Source: Brotaphodocola catenula
GTDB taxonomy: Bacteria > Bacillota > Clostridia > Lachnospirales > Lachnospiraceae
Assembly: GCA_020686985.1 (NCBI GenBank)
Contig: JAJEPU010000014.1
Location: 1 to 64,000 of the forward strand
Length of the DNA stretch: 64,000 nt
Direction of reading: 5' to 3'
Part shown: piece after piece, positions 7,498-16,721 of the stretch
Position numbering within the stretch: position 1 is the first letter of the stretch
How the letters are laid out: each line of letters begins with the position of its first letter
The notes under the pieces: generated by a model
What the model was told of the DNA's origin: nothing
The model's input: only the letters and a program-made list of their open reading frames with translations
The model's database searches: none
Position numbers and translations under genes: made by a program

Positions 7498-7719
7498 ATG
7501 AATTTCGGACAGAATCTTTACAACTGGTTTTTATCCAACGCCCAGTCCCTTGTACTGCTGGCAATCGTGGTGATTGGACTGTACCTTGGATTTAAGAGGG
7601 AATTTTCCAAACTTATCGGCTTTCTGGTGGTGTCCCTTGTAGCGGTCGGTCTGGTCTTCAATGCAGACGGTGTAAAGGATATCTTACTGGAACTGTTCAA
7701 TAAGATTATCGGTGCATAG
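7498..7719 (+). CDS. Small membrane protein, Tn916 Orf19-like
   Basis: 73 residues, ATG after GAAAGGAG. One or two hydrophobic helices (about 12-28 and 35-52) and few charges; a short soluble end. The position between the relaxase and ardA and the length match Tn916 Orf19, a conserved conjugation-operon protein of unknown role (perhaps a channel subunit). Transcription probably continues through it from upstream. Confidence 0.8.
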   Translation: MNFGQNLYNWFLSNAQSLVLLAIVVIGLYLGFKREFSKLIGFLVVSLVAVGLVFNADGVKDILLELFNKIIGA

Positions 7720-7815
7720 GGAACCCATTTTACACTTCCGTTATGGAGCAAGCTCTGATTGCTTCATAGCGGAAGTCCACTAGGGGCTTGTGGAGCGTAA
7801 CTCCCCAAAAACAAA

Positions 7816-7844
7816 TTGTATCTATATTTTAAATGTGTTATAAT
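7816..7844 (+). promoter_or_regulatory. Promoter of the inserted cassette gene
   Basis: TTGTAT (7816-7821), 17 bases, TATAAT (7839-7844), with a TG extension before the -10. The start lies about 20 bases upstream of the TTG start codon of the following gene, which therefore has its own promoter inside the transfer operon. Confidence 0.65.
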
Positions 7845-7873
7845 TTCAAAAAATTTAGAAAGAGGTAATCACA

Positions 7874-8323
7874 TTGAAATATAGAATAAATAGTATAAGT
7901 GTTCCTTTTGGTGGCATATCTTGGGAACAGTACACAACTGAAAAAGATAGAATTGAATATTTGTTTTTTTATTTAGAGTCAAAACGCATATTAACAAATC
8001 CGATTGAAATGGAATTACCAGACCAATGCGTACATTCAGTATTGGAAATAAAAGCTGAATTAGTTAATATAGCCAAAGACTTTGATTTTAGCTCTAATGT
8101 AAAAAAAGAACTACGTCAACTGATACAAATATGTAATAAATATCTGGATAATTTGAATAAACTCAATCTGCCACACATTATCTACAAAGAAAATGATAGA
8201 TGGGCTGATTTGAATTTTGATTCAGCTATGAAACAGTTTCGAAGTGGATTTAAGAAATCCATTGAAAATCTGTCAAAAGAAACTAATGTGGTTGTAACTT
8301 TTACAATACCTGAAAAATGGTGA
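7874..8323 (+). CDS. DUF6650-like cytosolic protein, cargo gene inserted in the ICE backbone
   Basis: 149 residues, TTG start with AGAAAGAGG upstream. The N-terminus NSISVPFGGISWE and the later CVHSVLEIKAELVN recall the DUF6650 family; no catalytic motif is visible and there are no membrane segments. It interrupts the usual orf19-ardA order of Tn916, is far more AT-rich than its neighbours, and has its own promoter (7816-7844) and terminator (8344-8381). These are the features of a moron-like cassette. Function unknown; defence or fitness cargo is only a guess from context. Confidence 0.7.
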   Translation: MKYRINSISVPFGGISWEQYTTEKDRIEYLFFYLESKRILTNPIEMELPDQCVHSVLEIKAELVNIAKDFDFSSNVKKELRQLIQICNKYLDNLNKLNLPHIIYKENDRWADLNFDSAMKQFRSGFKKSIENLSKETNVVVTFTIPEKW

Positions 8324-8343
8324 TTTTATAGTGGATATATTTG

Positions 8344-8381
8344 AAACAGCTCATTCTTATTTGAATTAGCTGTTTTTTATA
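8344..8381 (+). terminator. Terminator of the inserted cassette gene
   Basis: AAACAGCT (8344-8351) pairs with AGCTGTTT (8368-8375), followed by a T-run to about 8379. It closes the self-contained cassette starting at 7816. Confidence 0.7.
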
Positions 8382-8419
8382 TACCTTAAATCAGAAAGGA
8401 CGTGATACCGATTGAAGAA

Positions 8420-8914
8420 ATGAAAATCTACATCCTGAACACCACAAGGTTTTACCATGAAGATTTTGAGGAATATCCTGGGGCATGGTTTTCCTGTCCT
8501 GTGGATTTTGAAGAAATCAGGGAACGTCTTGGGGTTCAGAGTGAGGAAGAAATCGAAATTGAAGACTATGAGCTGCCGTTTCCATTGGAGGGCAACACAA
8601 GGCTCTGGGAAATCACCGCCCTTTGCCGGATGATACAGGAAATGCAGGGAACGCCCCTCTATTATGAAATGGATGTGGTACAAAAGCGGTGGTTTCCCAG
8701 CTTTACGGAATTTATCGACCACAAAGACCAAATACACTGCTATCCGGTGCAGGACGGAGAATCCCTCGCCCGTTATCTGGTGCAGGAGGTACAGCTATTT
8801 GGAGAAGTACATCCAGACCTGTTGAACCATATCGACTACGCTTCCATTGGTCGGGAACTGGAAACCAGCGAAAACTACCTGTTTACGGACAATGGTATCT
8901 TTTATTACCGCTAA
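8420..8914 (+). CDS. ardA: ArdA antirestriction protein, copy 1 (Orf18-like)
   Basis: About 164 residues, acidic overall. The family pattern is visible: MKIYILNTTRF, GAWFSCPVDFEEI, IEDYELPF, LNHIDYASIGRELE. ArdA is an elongated, negatively charged DNA mimic that blocks type I restriction enzymes as a conjugated strand enters a new host. The ATG at 8420 is the first ATG. A GTG at 8402 in the same frame, and the ATT at 8411 that aligns with the TTG start of copy 2, are alternatives because the AAAGGA site is at 8395-8400. Tandem with a second copy. Confidence 0.87.
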   Translation: MKIYILNTTRFYHEDFEEYPGAWFSCPVDFEEIRERLGVQSEEEIEIEDYELPFPLEGNTRLWEITALCRMIQEMQGTPLYYEMDVVQKRWFPSFTEFIDHKDQIHCYPVQDGESLARYLVQEVQLFGEVHPDLLNHIDYASIGRELETSENYLFTDNGIFYYR

Positions 8915-8930
8915 AAGGAGGTGGAGTAAC

Positions 8931-9428
8931 TTGGAAGAAATGCGGATTTACATTGCCAACTTAGGCAAATACAATGAGGGCGAACTGGTAGGGGCATGGT
9001 TCGCGCCGCCTGTGGACTTTGAGGAAGTCAAAGAACGTATCGGTTTGAATGATGAATATGAGGAATACGCCATCCATGATTATGAGCTGCCCTTTGAGAT
9101 TGACGAATATACCCCCATTGAGGAAGTCAACCGCCTGTGTGAAATGGTGGAGGACTTACCGGAATATATTCAGGAGGAACTATCGGAGCTGCAATCCTAC
9201 TTTGGCAGTATCGAAGAACTCTGTGAGCATGAAGACGATATTATCTGTCATTCTGGCTGTGACGATATGGCGGATGTGGCTCGCTACTATCTGGAAGAAA
9301 GCGGACAGCTTGGCGAACTTCCGGCACACTTACAAAACTATATCGACTATGCAGCCTATGGGCGTGACATGGAATTGGAGGGAACCTTTATTGTCACGAA
9401 CCACGGCGTATATGAAATCATACGATAG
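8931..9428 (+). CDS. ardA: ArdA antirestriction protein, copy 2 (Orf18-like)
   Basis: 165 residues from a TTG at 8931 behind AAAGGAGGT; an ATG nine bases later is the alternative. MRIYIANLGKYNEGELVGAW and YIDYAAYGRDMELEG are classic ArdA motifs, and the protein is very acidic, as a DNA mimic should be. This copy is the closer to Tn916 Orf18 (166 residues). It is clearly diverged from copy 1, so the pair may cover different restriction enzymes. The terminator just after it ends the segment. Confidence 0.9.
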   Translation: MEEMRIYIANLGKYNEGELVGAWFAPPVDFEEVKERIGLNDEYEEYAIHDYELPFEIDEYTPIEEVNRLCEMVEDLPEYIQEELSELQSYFGSIEELCEHEDDIICHSGCDDMADVARYYLEESGQLGELPAHLQNYIDYAAYGRDMELEGTFIVTNHGVYEIIR

Positions 9429-9431
9429 ACC

Positions 9432-9470
9432 CGTCTGTATCTCTTTTTGGAAGTACAGGCGGCTTTTTTA
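9432..9470 (+). terminator. Intrinsic terminator after ardA
   Basis: CCGTCTGTA (9432-9440) pairs with TACAGGCGG (9455-9463) with one G-T pair, followed by a run of Ts (9465-9470). Read-through would be needed to express the downstream transfer genes from upstream promoters. Confidence 0.65.
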
Positions 9471-9518
9471 TTTCAGGGGCGGCTTTTGCTGCCCCATCTT
9501 TTAGAAAGGACAGACACT

Positions 9519-9911
9519 ATGAAGAAAATACGAAGCTATACCAGTATCTGGTCGGTGGAAAAGGTACTCTATTCCATCAATGATTTTAAGCTGCCATTAC
9601 CCATCACGTTCACACAGATGGCGTGGTTCGTGGTGTCGGTGTTTGCAGTTATGCTCTTGGGGAACCTCCCTCCCCTTTCGTTCATTGACGGAGCATTTTT
9701 AAAATATTTTGGCGTACCCTTTGCCCTCACTTGGTTCATGTGCCAGAAGACTTTTGACGGGAAGAAGCCTTACGGCTTCCTGAAATCCGTACTGGCATAT
9801 CTGGTACGCCCAAAACTGACCTATGCAGGAAAGCCCGTGAAGCTGGAAAAGGAATATCCGGCACAGCCTATCACGGCAGTAAGGAGTGATATTTATGGCA
9901 TATCCGATTAA
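9519..9911 (+). CDS. TcpE-family conjugation protein, Tn916 Orf17-like
   Basis: 130 residues, start ATG with AGAAAGGA upstream. Two hydrophobic segments (about 30-52 and 60-78) and a basic cytosolic tail. TcpE/ConD proteins are membrane components of the Gram-positive conjugation channel. Its 3' end overlaps the VirB4-like gene by 17 bases, the same overlap style as in Tn916, which argues for coupled translation. Confidence 0.87.
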   Translation: MKKIRSYTSIWSVEKVLYSINDFKLPLPITFTQMAWFVVSVFAVMLLGNLPPLSFIDGAFLKYFGVPFALTWFMCQKTFDGKKPYGFLKSVLAYLVRPKLTYAGKPVKLEKEYPAQPITAVRSDIYGISD

Positions 9912-12345
9912 GTATATCGAAAATAACCTTGTGTTCAACCATGACGGGGAGTGCTTCGCTTACTATGAGCTGCTTCCCTACAACTATTCCTTTTTAAGCC
10001 CCGAACAGAAATATCAGGTACACGATTCCTTCCGTCAGCTTATCGCCCAGAACAGGGACGGAAAGATTCACGCCCTGCAAATCAGCACGGAATCCAGCAT
10101 ACGGGCGGCACAGGAACGCTCCAAACAGGAAGTGACGGGCAAGTTAAAGGACGTTGCCTGTGCAAAGATTGACGCACAGACCGAAGCCCTAATTTCCATG
10201 ATAGGGGAAAATCAGGTGGACTACCGCTTTTTTATCGGCTTCAAGCTGCTTGTCAATGAGCAGGAAGTCACCATGAAACAGTTTCGCAGGGAAGCAAAGA
10301 CCGCTGTTTCCGACTTCCTCCATGAAGTCAACCACAAGCTCATGGGGGATTTTGTTTCCATGAGCAATGAAGAAATCTGGCGGTTTCAGAAGATGGAAAA
10401 ACTGCTGGAAAGTAAAATCTCACGCCGCTTTAAAGTCCGGCGGCTGGATAAAGACGATTTTGGTTATCTGATTGAGCATTTATACGGGCAGACCGGAACC
10501 GCCTACGAAGATTATGAGTATTACCTGCCAAAGAAGCGGTTTCAGGAAGAAACGCTGGTGAAATACTATGACCTCATCAAACCCACCCGTTGTCTGATAG
10601 AGGAAAACCAGCGGTATCTGAAAATCGAACAGGAAGACGGGACAGTTTATGCCGCCTACTTTACTATCAACAGCATTGTGGGGGAACTGGACTTCCCATC
10701 CTCGGAAATCTTTTACTATCAGCAGCAGCAATTTACCTTTCCCATTGATACCTCTATGAATGTGGAGATTGTCACAAACCGGAAAGCCCTCTCTACGGTG
10801 CGGAACAAGAAAAAAGAGCTGAAAGATTTGGACAATCACGCATGGCAGAATGACAGTGAAACCAGTACAAACGTGGTGGACGCTTTAGACAGCGTGAATG
10901 AGTTGGAATCCACCTTAGACCAGAGCAAGGAATCCATGTATAAGCTGTCCTATGTGGTGCGTGTGACGGCTCCCGACTTGGAAGAACTGAAACGCCGCTG
11001 TAATGAGGTGAAAGATTTTTATGACGATTTGAACGTGAAGCTGGTTCGCCCCTTTGGGGATATGCTGGGGCTGCATGGGGAATTTCTCCCTGCCAGCAAA
11101 CGGTATCTGAACGATTACATCCAGTATGTCACCAGTGACTTCCTCGCTGGTCTTGGCTTCGGGGCAACCCAGATGTTGGGGGAGCCGGAGGGCATTTATA
11201 TCGGGTACAGCCTTGATACAGGAAGAAACGTGTACTTAAAGCCTGCCCTTGCCAGTCAAGGGGTAAAAGGCTCCGTCACCAACGCCCTTGCTGCCGCTTT
11301 TGTCGGCTCCCTCGGCGGTGGAAAATCATTCAGTAACAACATGATTGTCTATTATTCCGTATTATTTGGGGCACAGGCTCTCATTGTTGACCCAAAAGCG
11401 GAACGGGGACGCTGGAAAGAAACCCTGCCGGAAATCGCCCATGAAATCAATATCGTAAACCTGACTTCGGAGGAACAGAACAGGGGCTTACTTGACCCGT
11501 ATGTGATTATGGAGAACCCAAAGGATTCTGAATCACTGGCAATCGACATCCTGACCTTTTTAACCGGCATTTCCAGCCGTGACGGGGAGAAGTTCCCTGT
11601 TCTTCGGAAAGCTATTCGTGCAGTAACAAACAGTGAAGAACGGGGGCTTTTCAAAGTAATTGAGGAACTACGGGCGGAGGGAACCACCATCAGCACCAGC
11701 ATAGCCGACCATATCGAATCCTTTACGGACTATGACTTTGCACACCTGCTCTTTTCGGATGGGGATGTCACACAGTCCATCAGCCTTGAAAAGCAGCTCA
11801 ATATCATTCAGGTAGCGGATTTGGTGCTGCCGGATAAGGAAACCTCATTTGAAGAATACACCACAATGGAGCTGCTTTCCGTGGCAATGCTCATTGTAAT
11901 CAGCACCTTTGCCCTCGACTTCATCCACACCGACCGCAGCGTGTTCAAGATTGTGGATTTGGATGAAGCATGGAGCTTCTTACAGGTGGCACAGGGCAAG
12001 ACCCTTTCTATGAAGCTGGTTCGTGCCGGACGTGCCATGAACGCAGGCGTTTATTTTGTCACCCAGAACACGGACGATTTGCTGGATGAAAAACTGAAAA
12101 ACAATCTGGGCTTGAAGTTTGCGTTCCGTTCCACGGACATCAACGAAATCAAAAAGACCCTCGCCTTTTTCGGAGTGGATTCCGAAGATGAAAACAACCA
12201 GAAGCGGCTCCGTGACTTGGAAAACGGACAGTGCCTCATCAGTGATTTGTACGGGCGTGTGGGCGTGATACAGTTCCATCCTATCTTTGAAGACCTGTTC
12301 CACGCCTTTGATACCAGACCGCCCGTAAGAAAAGAGGTGGAATGA
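9895..12345 (+). CDS. VirB4-like conjugation ATPase, Tn916 Orf16-like
   Basis: 816 residues, start ATG at 9895 (MAYPIKYIENN). An N-terminal domain of about 430 residues is followed by a motor domain with Walker A GSLGGGKS near 470-477 and a Walker B-like stretch FKIVDLDEAW. VirB4/ConE ATPases power assembly or substrate passage of the type IV secretion channel at the inner face of the membrane. Its last bases overlap the next start (ATGA). Intact and of the usual length. Confidence 0.93.
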   Translation: MAYPIKYIENNLVFNHDGECFAYYELLPYNYSFLSPEQKYQVHDSFRQLIAQNRDGKIHALQISTESSIRAAQERSKQEVTGKLKDVACAKIDAQTEALISMIGENQVDYRFFIGFKLLVNEQEVTMKQFRREAKTAVSDFLHEVNHKLMGDFVSMSNEEIWRFQKMEKLLESKISRRFKVRRLDKDDFGYLIEHLYGQTGTAYEDYEYYLPKKRFQEETLVKYYDLIKPTRCLIEENQRYLKIEQEDGTVYAAYFTINSIVGELDFPSSEIFYYQQQQFTFPIDTSMNVEIVTNRKALSTVRNKKKELKDLDNHAWQNDSETSTNVVDALDSVNELESTLDQSKESMYKLSYVVRVTAPDLEELKRRCNEVKDFYDDLNVKLVRPFGDMLGLHGEFLPASKRYLNDYIQYVTSDFLAGLGFGATQMLGEPEGIYIGYSLDTGRNVYLKPALASQGVKGSVTNALAAAFVGSLGGGKSFSNNMIVYYSVLFGAQALIVDPKAERGRWKETLPEIAHEINIVNLTSEEQNRGLLDPYVIMENPKDSESLAIDILTFLTGISSRDGEKFPVLRKAIRAVTNSEERGLFKVIEELRAEGTTISTSIADHIESFTDYDFAHLLFSDGDVTQSISLEKQLNIIQVADLVLPDKETSFEEYTTMELLSVAMLIVISTFALDFIHTDRSVFKIVDLDEAWSFLQVAQGKTLSMKLVRAGRAMNAGVYFVTQNTDDLLDEKLKNNLGLKFAFRSTDINEIKKTLAFFGVDSEDENNQKRLRDLENGQCLISDLYGRVGVIQFHPIFEDLFHAFDTRPPVRKEVE

Positions 12346-14720
12346 TGGTGATACATAGAACTTCCAACCGACCGCAATTCCCAGTTCCTCATCACACAAA
12401 AAAGGGCTTGTCTTGGAAGACGGCAGGAAAAGTGATTGGCAGGGTGCTTCTGGCACTCCTGCTCATCCTCCTGCTGCTTGCAGTCTTCGGCACAGCCGCC
12501 CACGCTGCCGGACTGGTGGATGATACGGTGGACGTTGCCAACGAATACAGCAAATATCCTCTGGACAACTACCAGCTTGATTTTTATGTGGACAGCGGAT
12601 GGGACTGGCTCCCGTGGAACTGGCTGGACGGTATCGGAAAACAGGTGATGTACGGGCTGTATGCCATCACAAATTTTATCTGGACAATCAGCTTGTACCT
12701 TTCCAACGCCACAGGGTATCTGATTCAGGAAGCCTACTCACTGGATTTCATTTCCTCTACGGCGGATTCCATTGGGAAAAATATGCAGACCCTTGCAGGC
12801 GTTACCAATAGCGGCTTGTCCTCGGAGGGATTTTATGTCGGGTTCCTGCTGATTCTCATTCTGGTGGTGGGGATTTACGTTGCCTACACAGGGCTTATCA
12901 AACGGGAAACCACAAAAGCCATCCATGCCGTTGTGAACTTCGTGGTGGTGTTCGTGCTGTCCGCTTCCTTTATCGCCTATGCCCCTGATTATATCGGGAA
13001 AATCAATGAATTTTCCGCAGACATCAGCAATGCCAGCCTGACCCTTGGTACAAAGATTGTGCTGCCAAACTCGGAAAGTCAAGGAAAAGACAGTGTGGAT
13101 TTGATACGGGACAGCCTGTTTTCCATTCAGGTCAAACAGCCGTGGCTCCTGCTGCAATACGGCAACTCGGATGTGGAAAGCATTGGGGCTGACCGTGTGG
13201 AAAGCCTGCTCTCAACCAGCCCAGACGAAAACAACGGGCAGGACAGGGAAGAAATCGTGGTGGAGGAAATCGAAGACAGGGAAAACACCAACCTTACCAT
13301 CACAAAGACCATCAACCGCTTGGGAACCGTCTTCTTCCTATTTATCTTCAATATCGGTATCTCCATTTTTGTATTCCTGCTCACGGGGATAATGATTTTC
13401 TCACAGGTGCTTTTTATCATTTACGCCATGTTCCTGCCTGTGAGCTTCCTCCTTAGCATGGTTCCCTCTTTTGAGGGGATGTCAAAGCGTGCCATTACGA
13501 AACTGTTCAACACCATCCTTACCAGAGCCGGAATCACCCTGATTATCACGGTAGCGTTCAGCATTTCCACCATGCTCTACAACCTGTCTGGGGAATATCC
13601 GTTCTTCCTGACGGCGTTCTTGCAGATAGTGACTTTTGCCGGAATCTATTTCAAGCTGGGGGATTTGATGGGGATGTTCTCCTTACAGAGCGGCGATTCC
13701 CAAAGCATGGGGAGCCGTATCATGCGAAGACCCCGTATGCTCATGCACGCCCATATGCACCGTTTACAGCATAAGTTGGGACGTTCTGTGGCGGCTCTTG
13801 GGGCTGGAACGGCTGCATACCACGCAGGAAAACAAGCTGGCTCAGACCAGAGAACTGCTTCAACATCTAGTTCTTCCAAACGGACACAGGCAGACCACAG
13901 CAGACCAGACGGGCAGGCAGCACCGGAAAAGGAATCCGTATGGAAACGGGCTGGTTCTGCGGTAGGTGCGGCGGCAGATACCAAAGATAAGATAGCCGAT
14001 ACTGCCGGACAGCTTCGGGAGCAGGCAAAGGATTTGCCTGTCAATGCAAAGTACGCCCTTTACCACGGGAAAACACAGGTATCAGAGGGCGTAAGGGATT
14101 TTACTTCCAGCGTGACCCAGACCCGAACTGCCAGAGCGGAACAACGAAATGCACAGGCAGAAAGCCGCAGACAGACCATTGCAGAACGCAGGGCGGAACT
14201 GGAACAGGTAAAACAGCCGCAAAAGTCAGCTTCCGAAGCACCCAAAGGGGCAGCTCCTGTCCATGAACGCCCTGTTACTGCAAAGCAGCCGGAAGATTTC
14301 CAACATCATGCAGATACCTCTCATACAGGAAAGCCAGCTGTGCAGCCTGCTTCCCCATCCATCAGGGAACGGGGACAGGTTCCTTATGGGAGAGCTATTG
14401 CAGAACGGGCTTCGGTTCCAGTGGTAAAAGCGGCTTCCATCCACCATGAACAGACACCGCCTATAAGGACAGAACGCCAGATAGTCCCTCCGGCTTCCCC
14501 AGACAAACCAGATGAAAGACAAAAGACAACTACTACACCTGCTGCTTCCCGTCCGGCAAGACCTGTCCAGAATGATACGGCTCCTGTGATACCAGAAAGA
14601 AAACGGGCTGCCCCTGTGGTAAAAGAATCCAACTTTACCATCCGGCGTACCACCGCCAGAAAGGAGTGGACAAAAACGGTAACAGCGGCGTCCAAACAGA
14701 AGAAAGGGGAGAAGCCATGA
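12342..14720 (+). CDS. VirB6-like polytopic channel protein, Tn916 Orf15-like
   Basis: 792 residues. A signal-like N-terminal hydrophobic segment (about 28-52), then several membrane helices up to about residue 450. A long hydrophilic, Ala/Gln/Pro-rich cytosolic tail makes up the last 330 residues. It matches Tn916 Orf15 / ConG, the VirB6-type core of the conjugation channel. ATGA overlap with both neighbours. The tail is low complexity and probably disordered. A second ATG three bases later is an equally possible start. Confidence 0.88.
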   Translation: MMVIHRTSNRPQFPVPHHTKKGLSWKTAGKVIGRVLLALLLILLLLAVFGTAAHAAGLVDDTVDVANEYSKYPLDNYQLDFYVDSGWDWLPWNWLDGIGKQVMYGLYAITNFIWTISLYLSNATGYLIQEAYSLDFISSTADSIGKNMQTLAGVTNSGLSSEGFYVGFLLILILVVGIYVAYTGLIKRETTKAIHAVVNFVVVFVLSASFIAYAPDYIGKINEFSADISNASLTLGTKIVLPNSESQGKDSVDLIRDSLFSIQVKQPWLLLQYGNSDVESIGADRVESLLSTSPDENNGQDREEIVVEEIEDRENTNLTITKTINRLGTVFFLFIFNIGISIFVFLLTGIMIFSQVLFIIYAMFLPVSFLLSMVPSFEGMSKRAITKLFNTILTRAGITLIITVAFSISTMLYNLSGEYPFFLTAFLQIVTFAGIYFKLGDLMGMFSLQSGDSQSMGSRIMRRPRMLMHAHMHRLQHKLGRSVAALGAGTAAYHAGKQAGSDQRTASTSSSSKRTQADHSRPDGQAAPEKESVWKRAGSAVGAAADTKDKIADTAGQLREQAKDLPVNAKYALYHGKTQVSEGVRDFTSSVTQTRTARAEQRNAQAESRRQTIAERRAELEQVKQPQKSASEAPKGAAPVHERPVTAKQPEDFQHHADTSHTGKPAVQPASPSIRERGQVPYGRAIAERASVPVVKAASIHHEQTPPIRTERQIVPPASPDKPDERQKTTTTPAASRPARPVQNDTAPVIPERKRAAPVVKESNFTIRRTTARKEWTKTVTAASKQKKGEKP

Positions 14721-15721
14721 AGTTAAGACACCTTTTCTTTGCCTGTTCCGGCGTGTTCGTGATGATGTTCTCCCTGCTCCTTTTGGTGGTGATTGTCTTC
14801 TCGGATGAGGAAGACGGAGGAAGCAGCGAAAACCTTATCTATGGGGGCGTGAGCATATCACAGGAAGTCCTCGCCCATAAACCTATGCTGGAAAAGTATG
14901 CAAGGGAATATGGCATAGAGGAATACTTAAATGTGCTGCTCGCCATCATTCAGGTGGAATCTGGCGGCACGCTGGAAGACGTTATGCAGTCCTCGGAATC
15001 TCTGGGGCTTCCCCCGAACTCCCTTAGTACAGAGGAATCCATCAAACAGGGCTGCAAATATTTCTCGGAACTGCTCGCAGCGGCAGAAACAAAGGGCTGT
15101 GACTTAAACAGTGTGATTCAGTCCTACAACTACGGCGGCGGTTTCCTAGACTATGTGGCAGGACGTGGGAAAAAATACACCTTTGAACTGGCAGAGAGCT
15201 TCTCAAGGGACAAATCCGGCGGAAAGAAAGTCACCTACACCACCCCTGTTGCCGTAGAGAAAAACGGGGGCTGGCGGTATTCCTATGGAAATATGTTCTA
15301 TGTCCTCTTGGTATCGCAATACCTGACCGTGGCACAATTTGATGATGAAACGGTGCAGGCTATCATAGAGGAAGCTTTAAAGTATGAGGGCTGGACGTAT
15401 GTGTACGGGGGCGATTCCCCCTCCACTTCCTTTGACTGTTCGGGACTGGTGCAGTGGTGCTATGGCAAGGCAGGAATCGCCCTGCCACGGACAGCACAGG
15501 AACAGTACAATGTGACGCAGCACATCCCCCTGTCCGAAGCAAAAGCAGGGGATTTGGTCTTTTTCCACTCCACCTACAATGCTGGAACCTACATCACCCA
15601 TGTGGGGCTGTATGTGGGAAATAACCGGATGTACCATGCCGGAAATCCCATTGGTTATGCAGACCTGACAGGCTCTTACTGGCAACAGCACCTTGCCGGA
15701 GCCCGACGAATCAAACAATAA
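14717..15721 (+). CDS. Bifunctional cell-wall hydrolase (lysozyme-like plus NlpC/P60), Tn916 Orf14-like
   Basis: 334 residues from the ATG at 14717. One N-terminal transmembrane anchor (about 9-30), a lysozyme-like transglycosylase domain (about 60-170, with LLAIIQVESGG), and a C-terminal NlpC/P60 peptidase domain (about 215-334) with catalytic Cys in DCSGLVQWCYG (about 241) and His in THVGLYVG (about 293). Homologous to CwlT of ICEBs1. It opens the peptidoglycan locally so that the mating channel can be assembled. Confidence 0.93.
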   Translation: MKLRHLFFACSGVFVMMFSLLLLVVIVFSDEEDGGSSENLIYGGVSISQEVLAHKPMLEKYAREYGIEEYLNVLLAIIQVESGGTLEDVMQSSESLGLPPNSLSTEESIKQGCKYFSELLAAAETKGCDLNSVIQSYNYGGGFLDYVAGRGKKYTFELAESFSRDKSGGKKVTYTTPVAVEKNGGWRYSYGNMFYVLLVSQYLTVAQFDDETVQAIIEEALKYEGWTYVYGGDSPSTSFDCSGLVQWCYGKAGIALPRTAQEQYNVTQHIPLSEAKAGDLVFFHSTYNAGTYITHVGLYVGNNRMYHAGNPIGYADLTGSYWQQHLAGARRIKQ

Positions 15722-15737
15722 GAAAGGATGAACCGAT

Positions 15738-16646
15738 ATGATTCAGATTAGAAAAGAGGATAACCAGAAAAAGCAGAAAGAAAAGAAACTGAAAGTTTAC
15801 AAAGTCAATACCCACAAAAAAACCGTAATTGCCCTGTGGGTGCTGCTGGCAATGAGCTTCCTGTTTGCCGTCTATAAGAATTTCACAGCGATAGACATTC
15901 ATACTGTCCATGAAACCAAAGTGATTAAGGAAACAATCCTCGACACCCACAAGATAGAAAACTTTGTGGAGAATTTCGCAGAAGTCTACTATTCATGGGA
16001 ACAGTCCGCCGCTTCCATTGATAGCCGGACAAACGCTTTAAAAGGGTATCTCACCGGAGAACTGCAAGCCCTGAATGTAGATACCGTCCGAAAGGACATC
16101 CCCGTATCGTCTGCCCTGACCGATTTTCAGATATGGGAAATCACAGAAGAAAAGGAGCAGCATTATCAAGTGACCTATACAGTGGAACAGCGTATCACAG
16201 AGGGAGAATCCGGTAAAACCGTCCGTTCCGCCTATCAGGTGACGGTCTATGTGGATGGCTCTGGAAATCTGACGATTATCCAGAATCCAACCATCACCAG
16301 CGTTCCCGTAAAATCCGGCTATACGCCAAAAGCGGTACAAAGTGACGGTACGGTGGATTCCATAACCACGGAGGAAATCAACGAATTTCTCACTACCTTT
16401 TTCAAGCTGTACCCTACGGCAACCGCAAAGGAGCTGACCTATTATGTGAATGAGGGCGTGCTGAAACCTGTGGGGAAAGAATACATTTTCTCGGAACTGG
16501 TGAATCCAGTTTACAATCGAAACGGAAATCAGGTGACAGCTTCCCTTGCAGTGAAATATCTGGATAACCAGACCATGACAACACAGGTATCGCAGTTTGA
16601 CCTTGTGCTGGAAAAGAACGGGGAAAACTGGAAGATTGTGAAATAG
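15738..16646 (+). CDS. TcpC-like channel protein, Tn916 Orf13-like
   Basis: 302 residues. A short basic cytosolic start, one membrane helix (about 30-48), then two tandem extracellular NTF2-like domains typical of TcpC/ConB, which are VirB8 counterparts. The last gene of the transfer block. It lies 16 bases after the cell-wall hydrolase with AGAAAGGATG upstream and is followed by a hairpin terminator. Confidence 0.9.
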   Translation: MIQIRKEDNQKKQKEKKLKVYKVNTHKKTVIALWVLLAMSFLFAVYKNFTAIDIHTVHETKVIKETILDTHKIENFVENFAEVYYSWEQSAASIDSRTNALKGYLTGELQALNVDTVRKDIPVSSALTDFQIWEITEEKEQHYQVTYTVEQRITEGESGKTVRSAYQVTVYVDGSGNLTIIQNPTITSVPVKSGYTPKAVQSDGTVDSITTEEINEFLTTFFKLYPTATAKELTYYVNEGVLKPVGKEYIFSELVNPVYNRNGNQVTASLAVKYLDNQTMTTQVSQFDLVLEKNGENWKIVK

Positions 16647-16654
16647 TTATAGAA

Positions 16655-16692
16655 AAACGTGCATTTCTCATTTGAGATTTGCACGTTTCTCT
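16655..16692 (+). terminator. Terminator after the transfer block
   Basis: AAACGTGCA (16655-16663) pairs with TGCACGTTT (16680-16688), with CTC/GAG pairs inside the loop. It lies directly after the TcpC-like gene, followed by CTCTT. It separates the transfer operon from the leftward TetR gene. Confidence 0.6.
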
Positions 16693-16721
16693 TATAAAAT
16701 ATTTCTTTTTAAAATTTATCA

